A stretch of DNA of 64,000 bases from Flavipsychrobacter stenotrophus (GTDB lineage: Bacteria; Bacteroidota; Bacteroidia; Chitinophagales; Chitinophagaceae), in the NCBI RefSeq assembly GCF_002954265.1, contig NZ_PPSL01000001.1, positions 868,001-932,000 of the forward strand. Reading direction: 5' to 3'. The notes beneath the pieces are model-generated. The model was not told where the DNA came from. It did no database searches and worked only from the letters and a program-made list of their open reading frames with translations. This document shows, in pieces, positions 1-10,618 of this stretch; within the stretch, counting starts at the first letter, position 1, and every line of letters begins with the position of its first letter. The position numbers and the translations under genes were made by a program.

Positions 1-1
1 A

Positions 2-985
2 TACAAGATCAACTGTACCAACCACAACATAGACTTTGTGAATACGAGCAAGGGCGGCAATACCTGGCTGTGGGATTTTGGAGTGGCAGGTATTTTTACT
101 GACACATCAAGTGTCTTTCAGCCTACCTATACCTACCCCGACACGGGCATTTATACCGTAAAGCTGGTGGCCAATCCCGGTACGCCATGTGCGGATAGTA
201 TACAGAAAAAGGTGAAAATATTTCCTGTATTCTTTACCGCCTTCGATGATACCGGCAAGCATTGTCCGGGTACTGAGCTTTCGTTTATCGACCAAACAGT
301 GAGTACCACAGGCAATATAAATACATGGGATTGGAACTTTGGGGATGGCGATACAGCATTACGCCAAAACCCTACTCACACCTATGTGAACGGCGGCACT
401 TACAACGTGACACTCGTAGCCGGCAACCAAAAGAACTGCGTGGATACTACAGTACACCAGATAGTGGTGGAAATATTCAAACCCAATGCCGGTAATGATA
501 CCATAATTGTGAAAGGTGAAACAATTGTGCTGAATGCCACTGGTGGCGTAGAATACGAATGGACGCCGCCCATCTACTTATCAAAATTCAGCCAGGGCAA
601 CGCCGAAGGCTATTTCCCCGACACGGGCGTATACCACTACACCGTGAAAGTAAGAAGCGCCTATGGCTGCATAGGCATAGACAGCATGGATGTGTGGGTA
701 GTTGATCAGGCAGCATTTTTTGTGCCCACCGGCTTCTCACCAAATGGCGATGGACTGAATGACATTTTTCGCCCTATTGCTATTGGTTACAGGTCAATTA
801 ATTTCTTCAGAGTATTCAACCGATATGGGGAACAAGTATATTTTGGCCAAAATATAAAAGAGGGATGGGATGGCACCTATGATCACAAACAAGCCGACAT
901 GGGGACATACTACTGGCACATTGGCTATATAGACAGGTATGGCAAAGAAGGCAATATGCGGGGCGATGTGACTTTAGTGAAGTAA
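2..985 (+). CDS. PKD-domain secreted protein with gliding-motility C-terminal domain (5' partial)
   Basis: The reading frame is open from base 2, so the start lies upstream of the window; about 327 codons are visible. Two PKD-type beta-sandwich units are seen (WDFG ... TYPDTGIYTVKLV, then WNFGDGD ... HTYVNGGTYNVTLV). The last ~90 residues begin FFVPTGFSPNGDGLNDIF and end in GTYYWHIGYIDRYG ... GDVTLVK, which is the conserved gliding motility-associated C-terminal (CHU_C) domain, a T9SS type B sorting signal in Bacteroidota. The protein is therefore expected to be exported by T9SS and released or bound at the cell surface, as a large adhesin or matrix protein. The ligand cannot be told from the visible part. 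Confidence 0.9.
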   Translation, partial: YKINCTNHNIDFVNTSKGGNTWLWDFGVAGIFTDTSSVFQPTYTYPDTGIYTVKLVANPGTPCADSIQKKVKIFPVFFTAFDDTGKHCPGTELSFIDQTVSTTGNINTWDWNFGDGDTALRQNPTHTYVNGGTYNVTLVAGNQKNCVDTTVHQIVVEIFKPNAGNDTIIVKGETIVLNATGGVEYEWTPPIYLSKFSQGNAEGYFPDTGVYHYTVKVRSAYGCIGIDSMDVWVVDQAAFFVPTGFSPNGDGLNDIFRPIAIGYRSINFFRVFNRYGEQVYFGQNIKEGWDGTYDHKQADMGTYYWHIGYIDRYGKEGNMRGDVTLVK

Positions 986-1037
986 TAACAACCTACCTAA
1001 CAGCAAGTACCTTACTTACAAGAGTATGTCATATTTT

Positions 1038-1110
1038 GATGCCGAAGGTATCAGATGTATATAGCAAAATCGGATAGCAATTTCGAAACGATGCCGAAGG
1101 TATCGGATGT
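1038..1110. repeat. Direct repeat pair of 21 bp in the intergenic region
   Basis: The 21-base sequence starting gatgccgaaggtatc occurs at 1038-1058 and again at 1090-1110 with one mismatch (cagatgt versus cggatgt). A third partial match, atcggatagc, lies between them at about 1070. The pair lies between two convergent genes, so it could be part of a dispersed intergenic repeat or a poorly formed terminator region. No function is assigned. Confidence 0.6.
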
Positions 1111-1129
1111 CTGATTAAGCGATTCTCTC

Positions 1130-1906
1130 TTACGGCCTCAAAACTTCCATGAAGTTGATATTAGCCATAACCGCATTTTCAGGAAGATGCTCCAACTTCT
1201 TATTCAACCAGTACGCAGTGCGCTGATAATAGTTGTCTGAATGAGAGATAAACAGACAAGTACCACCTTGAATAGCCTTAATGATAGGTAATTTCAACTT
1301 ATCAGAAACAGCAGGACAACCCCAGCTACGGCCCAGTTTTGAATTACCTGCAATATATCTTTCGCTTACATATCCGGCACCATGTACCACAATACCCCTG
1401 CTGAGTGCGGCATCGTTAAAGCCATTATCCATGCCATTAAGGCGAAGAGAAATACCGTGCTCGCCATTGTAGGTAGTGCCGGTTACATAAAAACCCAGGC
1501 TGCTCTGGTGCGAATTCTCGTCGTTGGAAAATGATTGCGCATACTCCTCACCCGATCCCATGCCATGCGCCACCAATGTATTGAATAGCACTTTACCCGA
1601 GACAATATCTATAACCCATAACCTTTTTTCTGATGATGGAAGATTAAAATCGCAGATTGAGATGATCTCTTTGCCGGTATTGAGCAGACCCGCATATTTA
1701 AGGTTCAGATAACCCTTATAGGCATTGGCAAAAACCTCGTAAGAGAGTTTTGCAGAATTTGTAAAATCTATATGATCGTAAATCGAGTGGAAGTACTCTT
1801 GCACCCTTACTTCTTCGTTAATTCCCCCGTTCTCCCCCGCAGCAACTACATTAGTTGACAAAGCTGCTACTATAAACAAACCTACCCACAGACACAATTT
1901 CCTCAT
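1130..1906 (-). CDS. Secreted murein L,D-transpeptidase family protein (YkuD_2-like)
   Basis: 258 residues with an N-terminal signal peptide (MRKLCLWVGLFIVAALSTNV). The catalytic signature is clear: H175 in GIVVHGAGYV and C197 in LGRSWGCPAVSD, the HxG...(S/G)xGC arrangement of L,D-transpeptidases. Length and the spacing of the motif fit the PF13645 'murein L,D-transpeptidase catalytic domain' family rather than classical ErfK/YkuD. Members act in the periplasm on peptidoglycan tetrapeptides, making 3-3 cross-links or attaching proteins; the exact reaction of this family is less well established. It is transcribed alone, convergent with the upstream PKD gene and divergent from the histidine kinase at 2140. 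Confidence 0.88.
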   Translation of the reverse strand: MRKLCLWVGLFIVAALSTNVVAAGENGGINEEVRVQEYFHSIYDHIDFTNSAKLSYEVFANAYKGYLNLKYAGLLNTGKEIISICDFNLPSSEKRLWVIDIVSGKVLFNTLVAHGMGSGEEYAQSFSNDENSHQSSLGFYVTGTTYNGEHGISLRLNGMDNGFNDAALSRGIVVHGAGYVSERYIAGNSKLGRSWGCPAVSDKLKLPIIKAIQGGTCLFISHSDNYYQRTAYWLNKKLEHLPENAVMANINFMEVLRP

Positions 1907-2039
1907 TGATCTTATATTTGTTTTTATTTATGTAAATGCTGAATGCAAGCAAAGATAGCCGTATAATCTATTTAGAAAAATATTATAGCTCTTTTTAACC
2001 CTAACTTAACTTCTGGTAATACCACCAGAGTTTTCATAA

Positions 2040-2059
2040 ACTGCTGTGATTACAGCAGT
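2040..2059. promoter_or_regulatory. Inverted repeat between divergent L,D-transpeptidase and kinase genes
   Basis: An 8-bp perfect inverted repeat, actgctgt-gatt-acagcagt, lies in the 233-base divergent intergenic region, about 60 bases upstream of a TAAATTTG element (2101-2108) that matches the Bacteroidota -7 consensus TAnnTTTG. It is a candidate operator for the LytTR regulator at 5103 or for another regulator; this is inference from position only. Confidence 0.35.
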
Positions 2060-2139
2060 AAATCTTTGACCGTTATATACCATTTACCTGCCTAAATGAG
2101 TAAATTTGTATTGAATACACTTACTTATAACCTTCGTTT

Positions 2140-5103
2140 TTGGCCTGGAAATCCACCTACATATTATTTACTTTATGTTTTTTGTTCATTGCTGGCAGCA
2201 AGGGACAAGAATCATCTCGTTTCAAAATAAATATATATAACGATCTTCCGTCAAATAATGTTTATAACCTTAGTGTAGACCACCTGGGGTACCTATGGAT
2301 AGCAACCGATAAAGGTGTGGTGAAATATAATGGCTATAATCTTACCACCTTCGATTTAAATAAAGGCTTCATTAATAAAGACACCTGGAATCTTTTTGAA
2401 GATAAAAAAGGCAGGATGTGGCTCTTCTCCATAAGTGATAATCTTACTTACATATATAACAATGTAGCGCATAAGGTGGTAACGCCACCCGATATGGGTG
2501 TATTTTACCCTCACGGTATTTATGACTACAAGGGCGGTATTGCATTCATTACCTCGTTTACCAACCGACCGGAACAGCTATTTTGCTTTATCCGTAACGA
2601 CAGTGTTGTCTATACTCAGAAAATAACAAAATATGGTGAAGTAATAACACTTGACAAGAACAACAGGTTGATCACTTTTGGCAGTGACGGAAACTTTTAC
2701 TCGCTGGAAGTAACTGAAAAGGGAGTAACAGCCACTGTAATTGGAAAGGTGAAGAATTATGACGGTAATATAACAGATCTGTTAGCTCATATACACGAAG
2801 CAAGGTATGGAACTATCGGGAGGTGTTTTTTTTCATACGAATACAATAAAAATTACCTTGAAATACTTGACCCTGCCGATCAGACCTACAGAAGGCAAAT
2901 ATTAGATAGTACAGGCAATATTAAATTAATAGGCGGATCAATAACAAGAATTACAGCCATCACCGATCATAATATCTTCTACTTTGACAGTGCAGCACGT
3001 GTTGTCAACAAAATAGCAATTGACACCGGTATAGATAGGTCAAACAGAAATAAAATTACATTTGAACTAAATGATTCATTCTGGCACCGAATATTTGCTA
3101 CTAATGCGCAGGGGGTGATCTTCTTAAATCATAATGATACCTTTTTTCATAAGAAGATCGCAGATATGGATGACGCGAAATTCCTTGGCCGTGTTTCAGA
3201 CAGCGTAGGTTTTTGGTATAATGAGGGAACAGGTACATTATACAAGATTGTAAATGGTGCTGTGGTGAAAGAAAAAGACACACACATCATGGAGGCCTCT
3301 AAAATTGTTCCTTTCGACGACAGCCGGTCCATACTTTTAAATAAGCTGCACACCTATATAATTGACAACAACTCGCTCGATGCTACCGAATTGGGCATTG
3401 GCGGTGGCAGGGATGCAATTGTGTATGACAAAACCAGCATGTTGGCAATATCTAACATCAAAGGGTTCACAAAAACCACTATTGATGGCGACAAATTATC
3501 AACCTATCGCGTAGAGCAGAACAGGTACGACGGTATTGCCTATGATTCTCTAAGACAGATGTTTGCGGTATATAACAATAGGCGAATATTACTATTTAAA
3601 GACAATAAGATATTATATACCATAGATAGGGCTGCACTTGAAAAGAGAACGATCAACAATATAAAGAAAATAATCATTGAAAATAAGTATGGAAACATAT
3701 TTATCCAGGAAAATGACAGGCTTATATACCTCACGGATTTACTTAAGCCATATCATAGCCTGTTTGATAACTACATTCTTGATAATGCAAAGATATACCT
3801 GCATCGTGATCTGATAATCGCCAGTGACGCGTTTGGTATTTTGTTCAGTAAAATTGAAGGTCCCGGCAAATTTTCATCGCCGGTGCTATACCCCAATTCA
3901 AAGGGTATGCAGTACAAGTTTGTATATAATCTGCACGTGTCGGGTAACATGGTGCTACTTAAAACGGACAAAGGCATCTTTAGTATACCACTACCCGATT
4001 TCGGGAATTACGATAGCAGTATTAAAACGACTTTTCTTGATCATAAAATGACTGTATCCTACAACGGATATGTAAGTGGCGTAGGCATCAATGACACACT
4101 AAATCTGCAAAAGAAGTATCGTAAGCTGGTATTTGATGTCATAAACCCAAGCGGGTACGGCACAGTAAAATATCGGTATCGATTAAAGGGAGAACAAACT
4201 GCATGGGTAGAACTGGACAATGATGAATTGCTCTTGCCCAAGATGATACCCGGTAGATATTATACCCTTAGCATAGTGGCCAATGATAAGCAATGGCGCA
4301 GCAATGTAATAGATATAGTAATTTACGCAGTACCTGAGTGGTATGAAAAGACAACAATACAGCGGGTATTATGGCTAAGCGGTTTCTTTCTTTTAATAGG
4401 TGCTATCTATTTTATTGTTACAGTTACCAAGCGAATAGTCACCAAAAATGAAGCACAGAAAAATGCAAAACTGGAACTGGAACTAAAGTCGGTCTACTCA
4501 CAAATCAACCCGCATTTTATATTTAACTCATTGACCGCAGCCCTCTATTTTATAAAGACTGGAAAGTTGGATGATGCTTATAATCACATCTACAAGTTCT
4601 CCCATCTGCTTCGTTCATATATCAAGTCATCCAGAAACAGATTAGTGACTATTGGAGAGGAGGTGAAAAACCTTACCAATTATATAGAACTGCAACAGGC
4701 CCGGTTTAAAAATAAATTCGACTTTAGTATAATTGTTGACACAACGGTCAAAACAAATACTAACATTCCATCGTTATTGTTGCAGCCCATTGTTGAAAAC
4801 GCCATCAATCACGGGCTTATGCCCAAAACGGAGAAAGGCAATCTCTTAATACAATTTAAGTTGAACGACGAAACTGGTATGCTCATATGCAGTATTGAGG
4901 ATGATGGCGTGGGAAGATTACAACCCAAAAAGCAAGACGAGGATCACTTTATTAAAGAAGAATCTTATGGCAATGAACTTATTAAAGATCTGATAGATAT
5001 ATTCAATAAATATGAAAAGATGAAGATAGAAATTGAGTATATTGATAAGCAATTTCCATCGACCGGCACTATTGTTCAACTGAGAATTAAATCACTATCC
5101 TGA
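2140..5103 (+). CDS. Propeller-type sensor histidine kinase, LytS/His_kinase family
   Basis: 987 residues. TTG at 2140 is the chosen start: the in-frame stop TAA at 2128 leaves no earlier start, and the following residues form a signal peptide ending near GSKGQ. Residues ~30-650 carry two-component-regulator beta-propeller repeats (GYLWIATDKGVVKYNG, GRMWLFS), then a Y_Y_Y-type domain (~650-735; YRYRLKGEQTAWVELD), one membrane helix (~746-768), and a cytoplasmic His_kinase domain (PF06580) with SQINPHFIFNSL, phospho-acceptor H792, followed by a HATPase domain (LLLQPIVENAINHGL, EDDGVGR). The sensor is periplasmic. Its stop overlaps the start of the LytTR regulator (TGATG), so the two form a two-component pair. 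The signal sensed is unknown. Confidence 0.92.
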   Translation: MAWKSTYILFTLCFLFIAGSKGQESSRFKINIYNDLPSNNVYNLSVDHLGYLWIATDKGVVKYNGYNLTTFDLNKGFINKDTWNLFEDKKGRMWLFSISDNLTYIYNNVAHKVVTPPDMGVFYPHGIYDYKGGIAFITSFTNRPEQLFCFIRNDSVVYTQKITKYGEVITLDKNNRLITFGSDGNFYSLEVTEKGVTATVIGKVKNYDGNITDLLAHIHEARYGTIGRCFFSYEYNKNYLEILDPADQTYRRQILDSTGNIKLIGGSITRITAITDHNIFYFDSAARVVNKIAIDTGIDRSNRNKITFELNDSFWHRIFATNAQGVIFLNHNDTFFHKKIADMDDAKFLGRVSDSVGFWYNEGTGTLYKIVNGAVVKEKDTHIMEASKIVPFDDSRSILLNKLHTYIIDNNSLDATELGIGGGRDAIVYDKTSMLAISNIKGFTKTTIDGDKLSTYRVEQNRYDGIAYDSLRQMFAVYNNRRILLFKDNKILYTIDRAALEKRTINNIKKIIIENKYGNIFIQENDRLIYLTDLLKPYHSLFDNYILDNAKIYLHRDLIIASDAFGILFSKIEGPGKFSSPVLYPNSKGMQYKFVYNLHVSGNMVLLKTDKGIFSIPLPDFGNYDSSIKTTFLDHKMTVSYNGYVSGVGINDTLNLQKKYRKLVFDVINPSGYGTVKYRYRLKGEQTAWVELDNDELLLPKMIPGRYYTLSIVANDKQWRSNVIDIVIYAVPEWYEKTTIQRVLWLSGFFLLIGAIYFIVTVTKRIVTKNEAQKNAKLELELKSVYSQINPHFIFNSLTAALYFIKTGKLDDAYNHIYKFSHLLRSYIKSSRNRLVTIGEEVKNLTNYIELQQARFKNKFDFSIIVDTTVKTNTNIPSLLLQPIVENAINHGLMPKTEKGNLLIQFKLNDETGMLICSIEDDGVGRLQPKKQDEDHFIKEESYGNELIKDLIDIFNKYEKMKIEIEYIDKQFPSTGTIVQLRIKSLS

Positions 5104-5852
5104 TGTTTAAGACTTTTTCCTGTATTATCATAGACGATGAAGAGTATGCTATTGGGTTGCTCACCGAGAGCATAAAAGGTCTGTACAACAACATAGAGAT
5201 AATTGGCACATACACCTCCTGGAAGGAGGGCCTTGATGCACTGAGAGTAATTAAGGCCGATATCCTCTTCCTGGATATATCTATTGGTGGCAAGAATGGT
5301 ATGGACATACTTAAAGTACTACCCGGACATGAAATGGAGATCATTTTTGTTACCGCCTATACAGAGTACGCACTGGAAGCTTTCAAGTATTCTGCAACCG
5401 GTTATATCATTAAACCTGTTGGCGATAAAGAGTTGAGCACAGCAGTGGATAAAGCCATAGATCGCATAAAAAACAAAAAAAATGCTAGGCACAATACCAG
5501 TGCGCCTGTACAATTGGCAAATTCAAAAATTGGCATACCAAATGGCAAGGGAGTAAACTACTTTGATTTTAATGATATCATATACCTTGAGGCAGTTACT
5601 AATTATACCAAGGTGGTCACCAAGGCAGGAGAGCTGTTGAGTTCAAACAATATTGGCAAGTTCAACTACCTGATGGATGGCTTGCCGTTTTGCAATGTAC
5701 ACCGGTCCTACATTATTAATCTTAATTGTGTAGTGAGGTATGAAGCACCGGGCATCATTATTATGTCTAATAAAATAGAGATCCCACTTTCGCGTGGTGC
5801 GAGAGAGGACTTTCTCAATAGGTTTAATAATATACAGGCAAAGCTGCTTTAA
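5103..5852 (+). CDS. LytTR-family response regulator
   Basis: 249 residues. Receiver domain at 1-~120 with acidic pair D11/D12, phospho-acceptor D58 (ADILFLDISIGG), and the conserved T/K positions in VTAYTEYALEAFKYSATGYIIKPV. The C-terminal ~100 residues form a LytTR DNA-binding domain (FNDIIYLEAVTNYTKVVT ... FCNVHRSYIINLNCV). It is translationally coupled to the kinase by a TGATG overlap and is surely its partner. LytTR proteins bind paired direct repeats upstream of target promoters; targets are not visible here. Confidence 0.94.
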   Translation: MFKTFSCIIIDDEEYAIGLLTESIKGLYNNIEIIGTYTSWKEGLDALRVIKADILFLDISIGGKNGMDILKVLPGHEMEIIFVTAYTEYALEAFKYSATGYIIKPVGDKELSTAVDKAIDRIKNKKNARHNTSAPVQLANSKIGIPNGKGVNYFDFNDIIYLEAVTNYTKVVTKAGELLSSNNIGKFNYLMDGLPFCNVHRSYIINLNCVVRYEAPGIIIMSNKIEIPLSRGAREDFLNRFNNIQAKLL

Positions 5853-5953
5853 GTAGCAGATAGTCAATACTCCCGGTTCGGGTAATCAGTTTAGTTAGGA
5901 GACAATAATAAATAAATCGTACAAGCTGTTGTGTATAACAACAATTAGAGATC

Positions 5954-7678
5954 ATGAACATATTCAAAACAATATCCCCAATTTTGTTGTTGCTGCCATC
6001 CTTTGCCATTGCGCAGAAAAGTGGTGCGGTAAATAAACCCGATTATCCGCAAGACTACTTTAGAAACCCGTTGGACATCCCAATATTCCTGGCCGGCAAT
6101 TTTGGCGAATGCAGGCCTGGTCACTTTCATAGCGGAATAGACATAAAAACAAAAGGTGAAGAAAATGAGCCCGTCCACGCAGCCGGCGACGGTTATGTAT
6201 CAAGAATAAAAATGGAAAAAGGTGGGTTTGGTCACGGACTCTACATTACACATCCAAATGGCTACACTACCCTGTACGCGCATCTGAATAACTTCAGTCC
6301 TGCCATACAGAAGTACGTAAAAGATAAGCAGTATGAAAAGCAACGGTGGGATGTGGACCTGCAATTGACTCCATCACAGTTCCCGGTAAAAAAAGGAGAT
6401 CAGATAGCCTGGTCGGGCAATACAGGTGCATCAACTGCGCCACACCTGCATTTTGAGATAAGGAATAGCAAAACTGAACATCCGCTGAACCCCGAGTTGT
6501 TCGGGTTGACCATAGTTGACAACATTGCCCCCATAATAAGAGAAATAGCTATAGACACCGGCAATATTTATGAGTCGACTCCCCTCTTCATTAAAGTTAC
6601 CAACAACAATATTGTGGCCAGGCCTGTAAAAGGCTTGCTGGACACATTTACAGGTCCGCTGCCCGGCATGATAGGTATTGGTATCAATGCCGACGACTTT
6701 ATGAATGGCAGTGACAATAGCCTTACCTTCTACACTGCAAAACTTTATATGGATGACAAACTACAGGTGCAGGTAACCCTTGATGATATTGGCTACGATG
6801 AGACACGTTATATAAACGCTTATGCCGACTATAGAACAAAAGAACTCTATAAGAAATGGGTGCAAAGTCTGTTTCAATTACCGGGCAATCAGTTGAATGG
6901 GATCTTTAGTAACCTGAACGGGAGTAAAGGAAGGCTCGACATAAGTGATGGTAAAGCCCACAAGATTGAAATAGTGTTGGCTGATGACAGGAATAATGAA
7001 ACAAGAGTGCCGTTTTATATAAGATCGACCAGGCCTACTGCAGCACAGTCTGTAAATACTGCCGGCACCTTGTTTGCGGTAAATAAAGTAAACAGCTACA
7101 AGGACAACGATATATCATTTACCCTTGATGAAAGACAACTGTATGACGACATACATTTTGTGCTCAATAGAAAATCAGGAGATGGGTTATCTGACAAGTT
7201 TGCGATCCACTATTCTTACGTACCCCTTCATCACAACTTCGACTTGATGATAAAGCCTAACAAGCTTATCCCATTTGCGCTTAGGAGTAAAGTGGTGCTC
7301 ATGTATACAGATGGTAAAGATGAAGATGGCAGAGCTGCAAAGACAGATGATAACGGCTGGTATAAGGCTGCGGTGCGCAACTTTGGTACCTATTGGCTGG
7401 CTATAGATACTGTGCCGCCGGTAATCAAGAGCGCACAGAAAGAGGGCGCGATAATGAGTAAGGCCAAACAGATATTATTTACTGTAAAAGATGCAACAAC
7501 ATCGGTAAAAACATTTAATGGCTATATAGACGATAAGTGGGTATGCGTAGAGCAGCACGGTAGCGCTTTCTTCTATAAATTTGATGAGCATTGCAGCAAA
7601 GGCAAGCATACGTTTGTGCTTAAGGCCGATGATGAGAATGGCAATTCAAGCTCGTACAAACTAACATTTACAAGATAA
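5954..7678 (+). CDS. Secreted M23 family metallopeptidase
   Basis: 574 residues with a signal peptide (MNIFKTISPILLLLPSFAIA). The LytM/M23 endopeptidase domain is at ~45-185 and has all zinc ligands: H59 and D63 in HFHSGIDIK, and H164/H166 in APHLHFEI, with H110 in TLYAHL. M23 enzymes cleave peptide cross-bridges of peptidoglycan. The C-terminal ~380 residues are beta-rich and not assigned to a named family; they contain a possible final Ig-like unit (TVPPVIKSAQK ... YKLTFTR). It ends 3 bases before the peroxiredoxin gene, suggesting co-transcription. Complete metal site implies an active hydrolase rather than a scaffold of the NlpD/EnvC type. Confidence 0.9.
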   Translation: MNIFKTISPILLLLPSFAIAQKSGAVNKPDYPQDYFRNPLDIPIFLAGNFGECRPGHFHSGIDIKTKGEENEPVHAAGDGYVSRIKMEKGGFGHGLYITHPNGYTTLYAHLNNFSPAIQKYVKDKQYEKQRWDVDLQLTPSQFPVKKGDQIAWSGNTGASTAPHLHFEIRNSKTEHPLNPELFGLTIVDNIAPIIREIAIDTGNIYESTPLFIKVTNNNIVARPVKGLLDTFTGPLPGMIGIGINADDFMNGSDNSLTFYTAKLYMDDKLQVQVTLDDIGYDETRYINAYADYRTKELYKKWVQSLFQLPGNQLNGIFSNLNGSKGRLDISDGKAHKIEIVLADDRNNETRVPFYIRSTRPTAAQSVNTAGTLFAVNKVNSYKDNDISFTLDERQLYDDIHFVLNRKSGDGLSDKFAIHYSYVPLHHNFDLMIKPNKLIPFALRSKVVLMYTDGKDEDGRAAKTDDNGWYKAAVRNFGTYWLAIDTVPPVIKSAQKEGAIMSKAKQILFTVKDATTSVKTFNGYIDDKWVCVEQHGSAFFYKFDEHCSKGKHTFVLKADDENGNSSSYKLTFTR

Positions 7679-7681
7679 TTT

Positions 7682-8143
7682 ATGACACTACAACCGGGAG
7701 ATACCGCACCAGCATTCACTACAATAGATCAGGACGGCAATAAGGTTTCACTAAAGGATTTTAAGGGGCAGAAGGTAGCACTTTACTTTTATCCGCAAGA
7801 CAGTACTCCAACGTGTACCGTTGAGGCATGTAACCTGAGAGATAATTTTGCAGTATTGAAAGAAAAAGGAATTGCAATTCTGGGAGTTAGTCCTGATGAT
7901 GCTAAAAGCCATAAAAAGTTTGAGACCAAGCATTCACTCACCTTCCCTCTTCTGGTAGATGCCGATAAGAAAATAATTGAGGCCTACGGTGTTTGGGCAC
8001 AGAAAAAAATGTTCGGCGTTACTTATATGGGCGTATTGCGTACAACTTTTCTTATCAATGAAAAAGGGAAGATCGCTCACGTAATAGAAAAGGTAAAAAG
8101 CAAGGAGCATGCTCAGCAGATAATTGAGGTTTGGGGCGTTTAG
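7682..8143 (+). CDS. bcp: Thioredoxin-dependent thiol peroxidase (peroxiredoxin, Bcp type)
   Basis: 153 residues covering the whole AhpC/TSA fold. The peroxidatic cysteine is C45 in DSTPTCTVEAC, matching TxxC, and C50 five residues later is the usual resolving position of Bcp/PrxQ-type enzymes. These cytoplasmic proteins reduce hydrogen peroxide and organic hydroperoxides with thioredoxin as the electron donor. It starts 3 bases after the M23 peptidase gene. No signal peptide is present. Confidence 0.93.
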   Translation: MTLQPGDTAPAFTTIDQDGNKVSLKDFKGQKVALYFYPQDSTPTCTVEACNLRDNFAVLKEKGIAILGVSPDDAKSHKKFETKHSLTFPLLVDADKKIIEAYGVWAQKKMFGVTYMGVLRTTFLINEKGKIAHVIEKVKSKEHAQQIIEVWGV

Positions 8144-8145
8144 GT

Positions 8146-8206
8146 ATGTACAGTACATGTTATTGTTTAGTGTGGTTATTCATTCAACATTTGAAGGAAT
8201 AACCAC
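8146..8206 (+). terminator. Palindrome and stem-loop after bcp
   Basis: Directly after the bcp stop there is a 13-base palindrome (atgtacagtacat, 8146-8158), then a 10-bp perfect stem gtggttattc / gaataaccac (8172-8181 and 8197-8206). No strong T run follows, so termination would be weak; it may also shape the leader of the next gene. Confidence 0.4.
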
Positions 8207-8233
8207 ATAACTTTATGTGCATAAGCTTCTTTT

Positions 8234-9304
8234 ATGAGGTACCCCATAGGTGCAATTGTTTTAACCACCCTGCTACTGTTTCTGGCAGACTCTACCGCGC
8301 AGACACGAAAGAAAAAGACATATCAGTTTGACCATTCCAGCAGGCGAAGCTTTAATGAGTTTAATACCGTTGACTCGATATGGACCGCCCCCAATTATTT
8401 TGTACCCCGTGCTACAGCTGATAAATTTGGAGTGCTGGGATTGGAGTGTAAAAACCCCTTTAATGACGAGGAAGCTTTATTCAAGCTATTTCCGGGCAAT
8501 CACTATGACGTTCATGACGATGAGAAGCATCCATACGTTGGTGAAGGCATAGCTATCTGGCGGTGTAAAGATTGTCCTGTTAGTAAAGCAGATGACGAGT
8601 ACCCACACTTATTTCCCCGTAAAGAAGGTAACCTTACTGAAGTATTTAAGGTTAAGTACTTTAAAGACGACAGTGGGCGACGCAACGTGCTGATAGCCTT
8701 CCAGACGAATGACATCAGCTACCTGAACGAAATGTACATGGGTAACTGCAAAGGCGCAGACATGAGCCTTGCGTTATTTAAGCTATACGACAACAAATGG
8801 AGGCTTACCCACTTTACCCTGTTTGCGGGTTGCCTGGGCACCTATCAGCACCTCCCACATGATATTGCTCCTATAAAGCTGGGAGTGAACAACTATGGTG
8901 TCGAGATTCGTACAGAGTGTTACAACCCCGGTGGCCCCGGGTGGGGAAACCTGATCATATATGCGCCCGTTGAAGGACAGTTCAAAGAAGTACTCAATAC
9001 ATCTTCATCTAGATATATGAGTTCTCCGTGCAATAATTGGGAAACAGCAGTGGAAAGGCAGAAAGACCAACTCCCATTCAGCGACCTGAAGACAATAACC
9101 GAGGGCAATTTTTGCCGCGAGGTTTTTATCAGCGAATCCCGTTTCGATACCGCAGTTGATGTGCCTGATGAGGTTTATCACAGAACAGGTTCGGCTGACA
9201 GCTTTGGTTTTAGTATCACAAAATTGTACCATTTTGAAAATAACAGGTACAAGCTCCTACATACCCGCACCCGTTATAATATTGTAAAGGCAAAGAAAAA
9301 CTAA
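8234..9304 (+). CDS. Secreted protein of unknown function
   Basis: 356 residues with a clear signal peptide (MRYPIGAIVLTTLLLFLADSTAQ) followed by a basic stretch (TRKKKTYQF). The mature part is rich in aromatic and acidic residues and has six or more cysteines, including CKDCPVSK and YMGNCKGAD, possibly disulfide-bonded in the periplasm. I do not recognise a family. The gene ends 2 bases before the stop of the convergent dinB gene and starts about 90 bases after bcp. Confidence 0.75.
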   Translation: MRYPIGAIVLTTLLLFLADSTAQTRKKKTYQFDHSSRRSFNEFNTVDSIWTAPNYFVPRATADKFGVLGLECKNPFNDEEALFKLFPGNHYDVHDDEKHPYVGEGIAIWRCKDCPVSKADDEYPHLFPRKEGNLTEVFKVKYFKDDSGRRNVLIAFQTNDISYLNEMYMGNCKGADMSLALFKLYDNKWRLTHFTLFAGCLGTYQHLPHDIAPIKLGVNNYGVEIRTECYNPGGPGWGNLIIYAPVEGQFKEVLNTSSSRYMSSPCNNWETAVERQKDQLPFSDLKTITEGNFCREVFISESRFDTAVDVPDEVYHRTGSADSFGFSITKLYHFENNRYKLLHTRTRYNIVKAKKN

Positions 9305-9306
9305 CG

Positions 9307-10476
<1,170 letters not shown>

Positions 10477-10618
10477 TGAGTAACAACAGCATTCTACCTT
10501 CTACTTAAGACTTTCTACTAAAATATTGCTGATGTAAATTAATAAATTTTATCTTGCGCTCCGTTTGGTGCTATAACCGCATCATTACAATCTTTAAAAA
10601 CACGAATCATAGTTTAGT

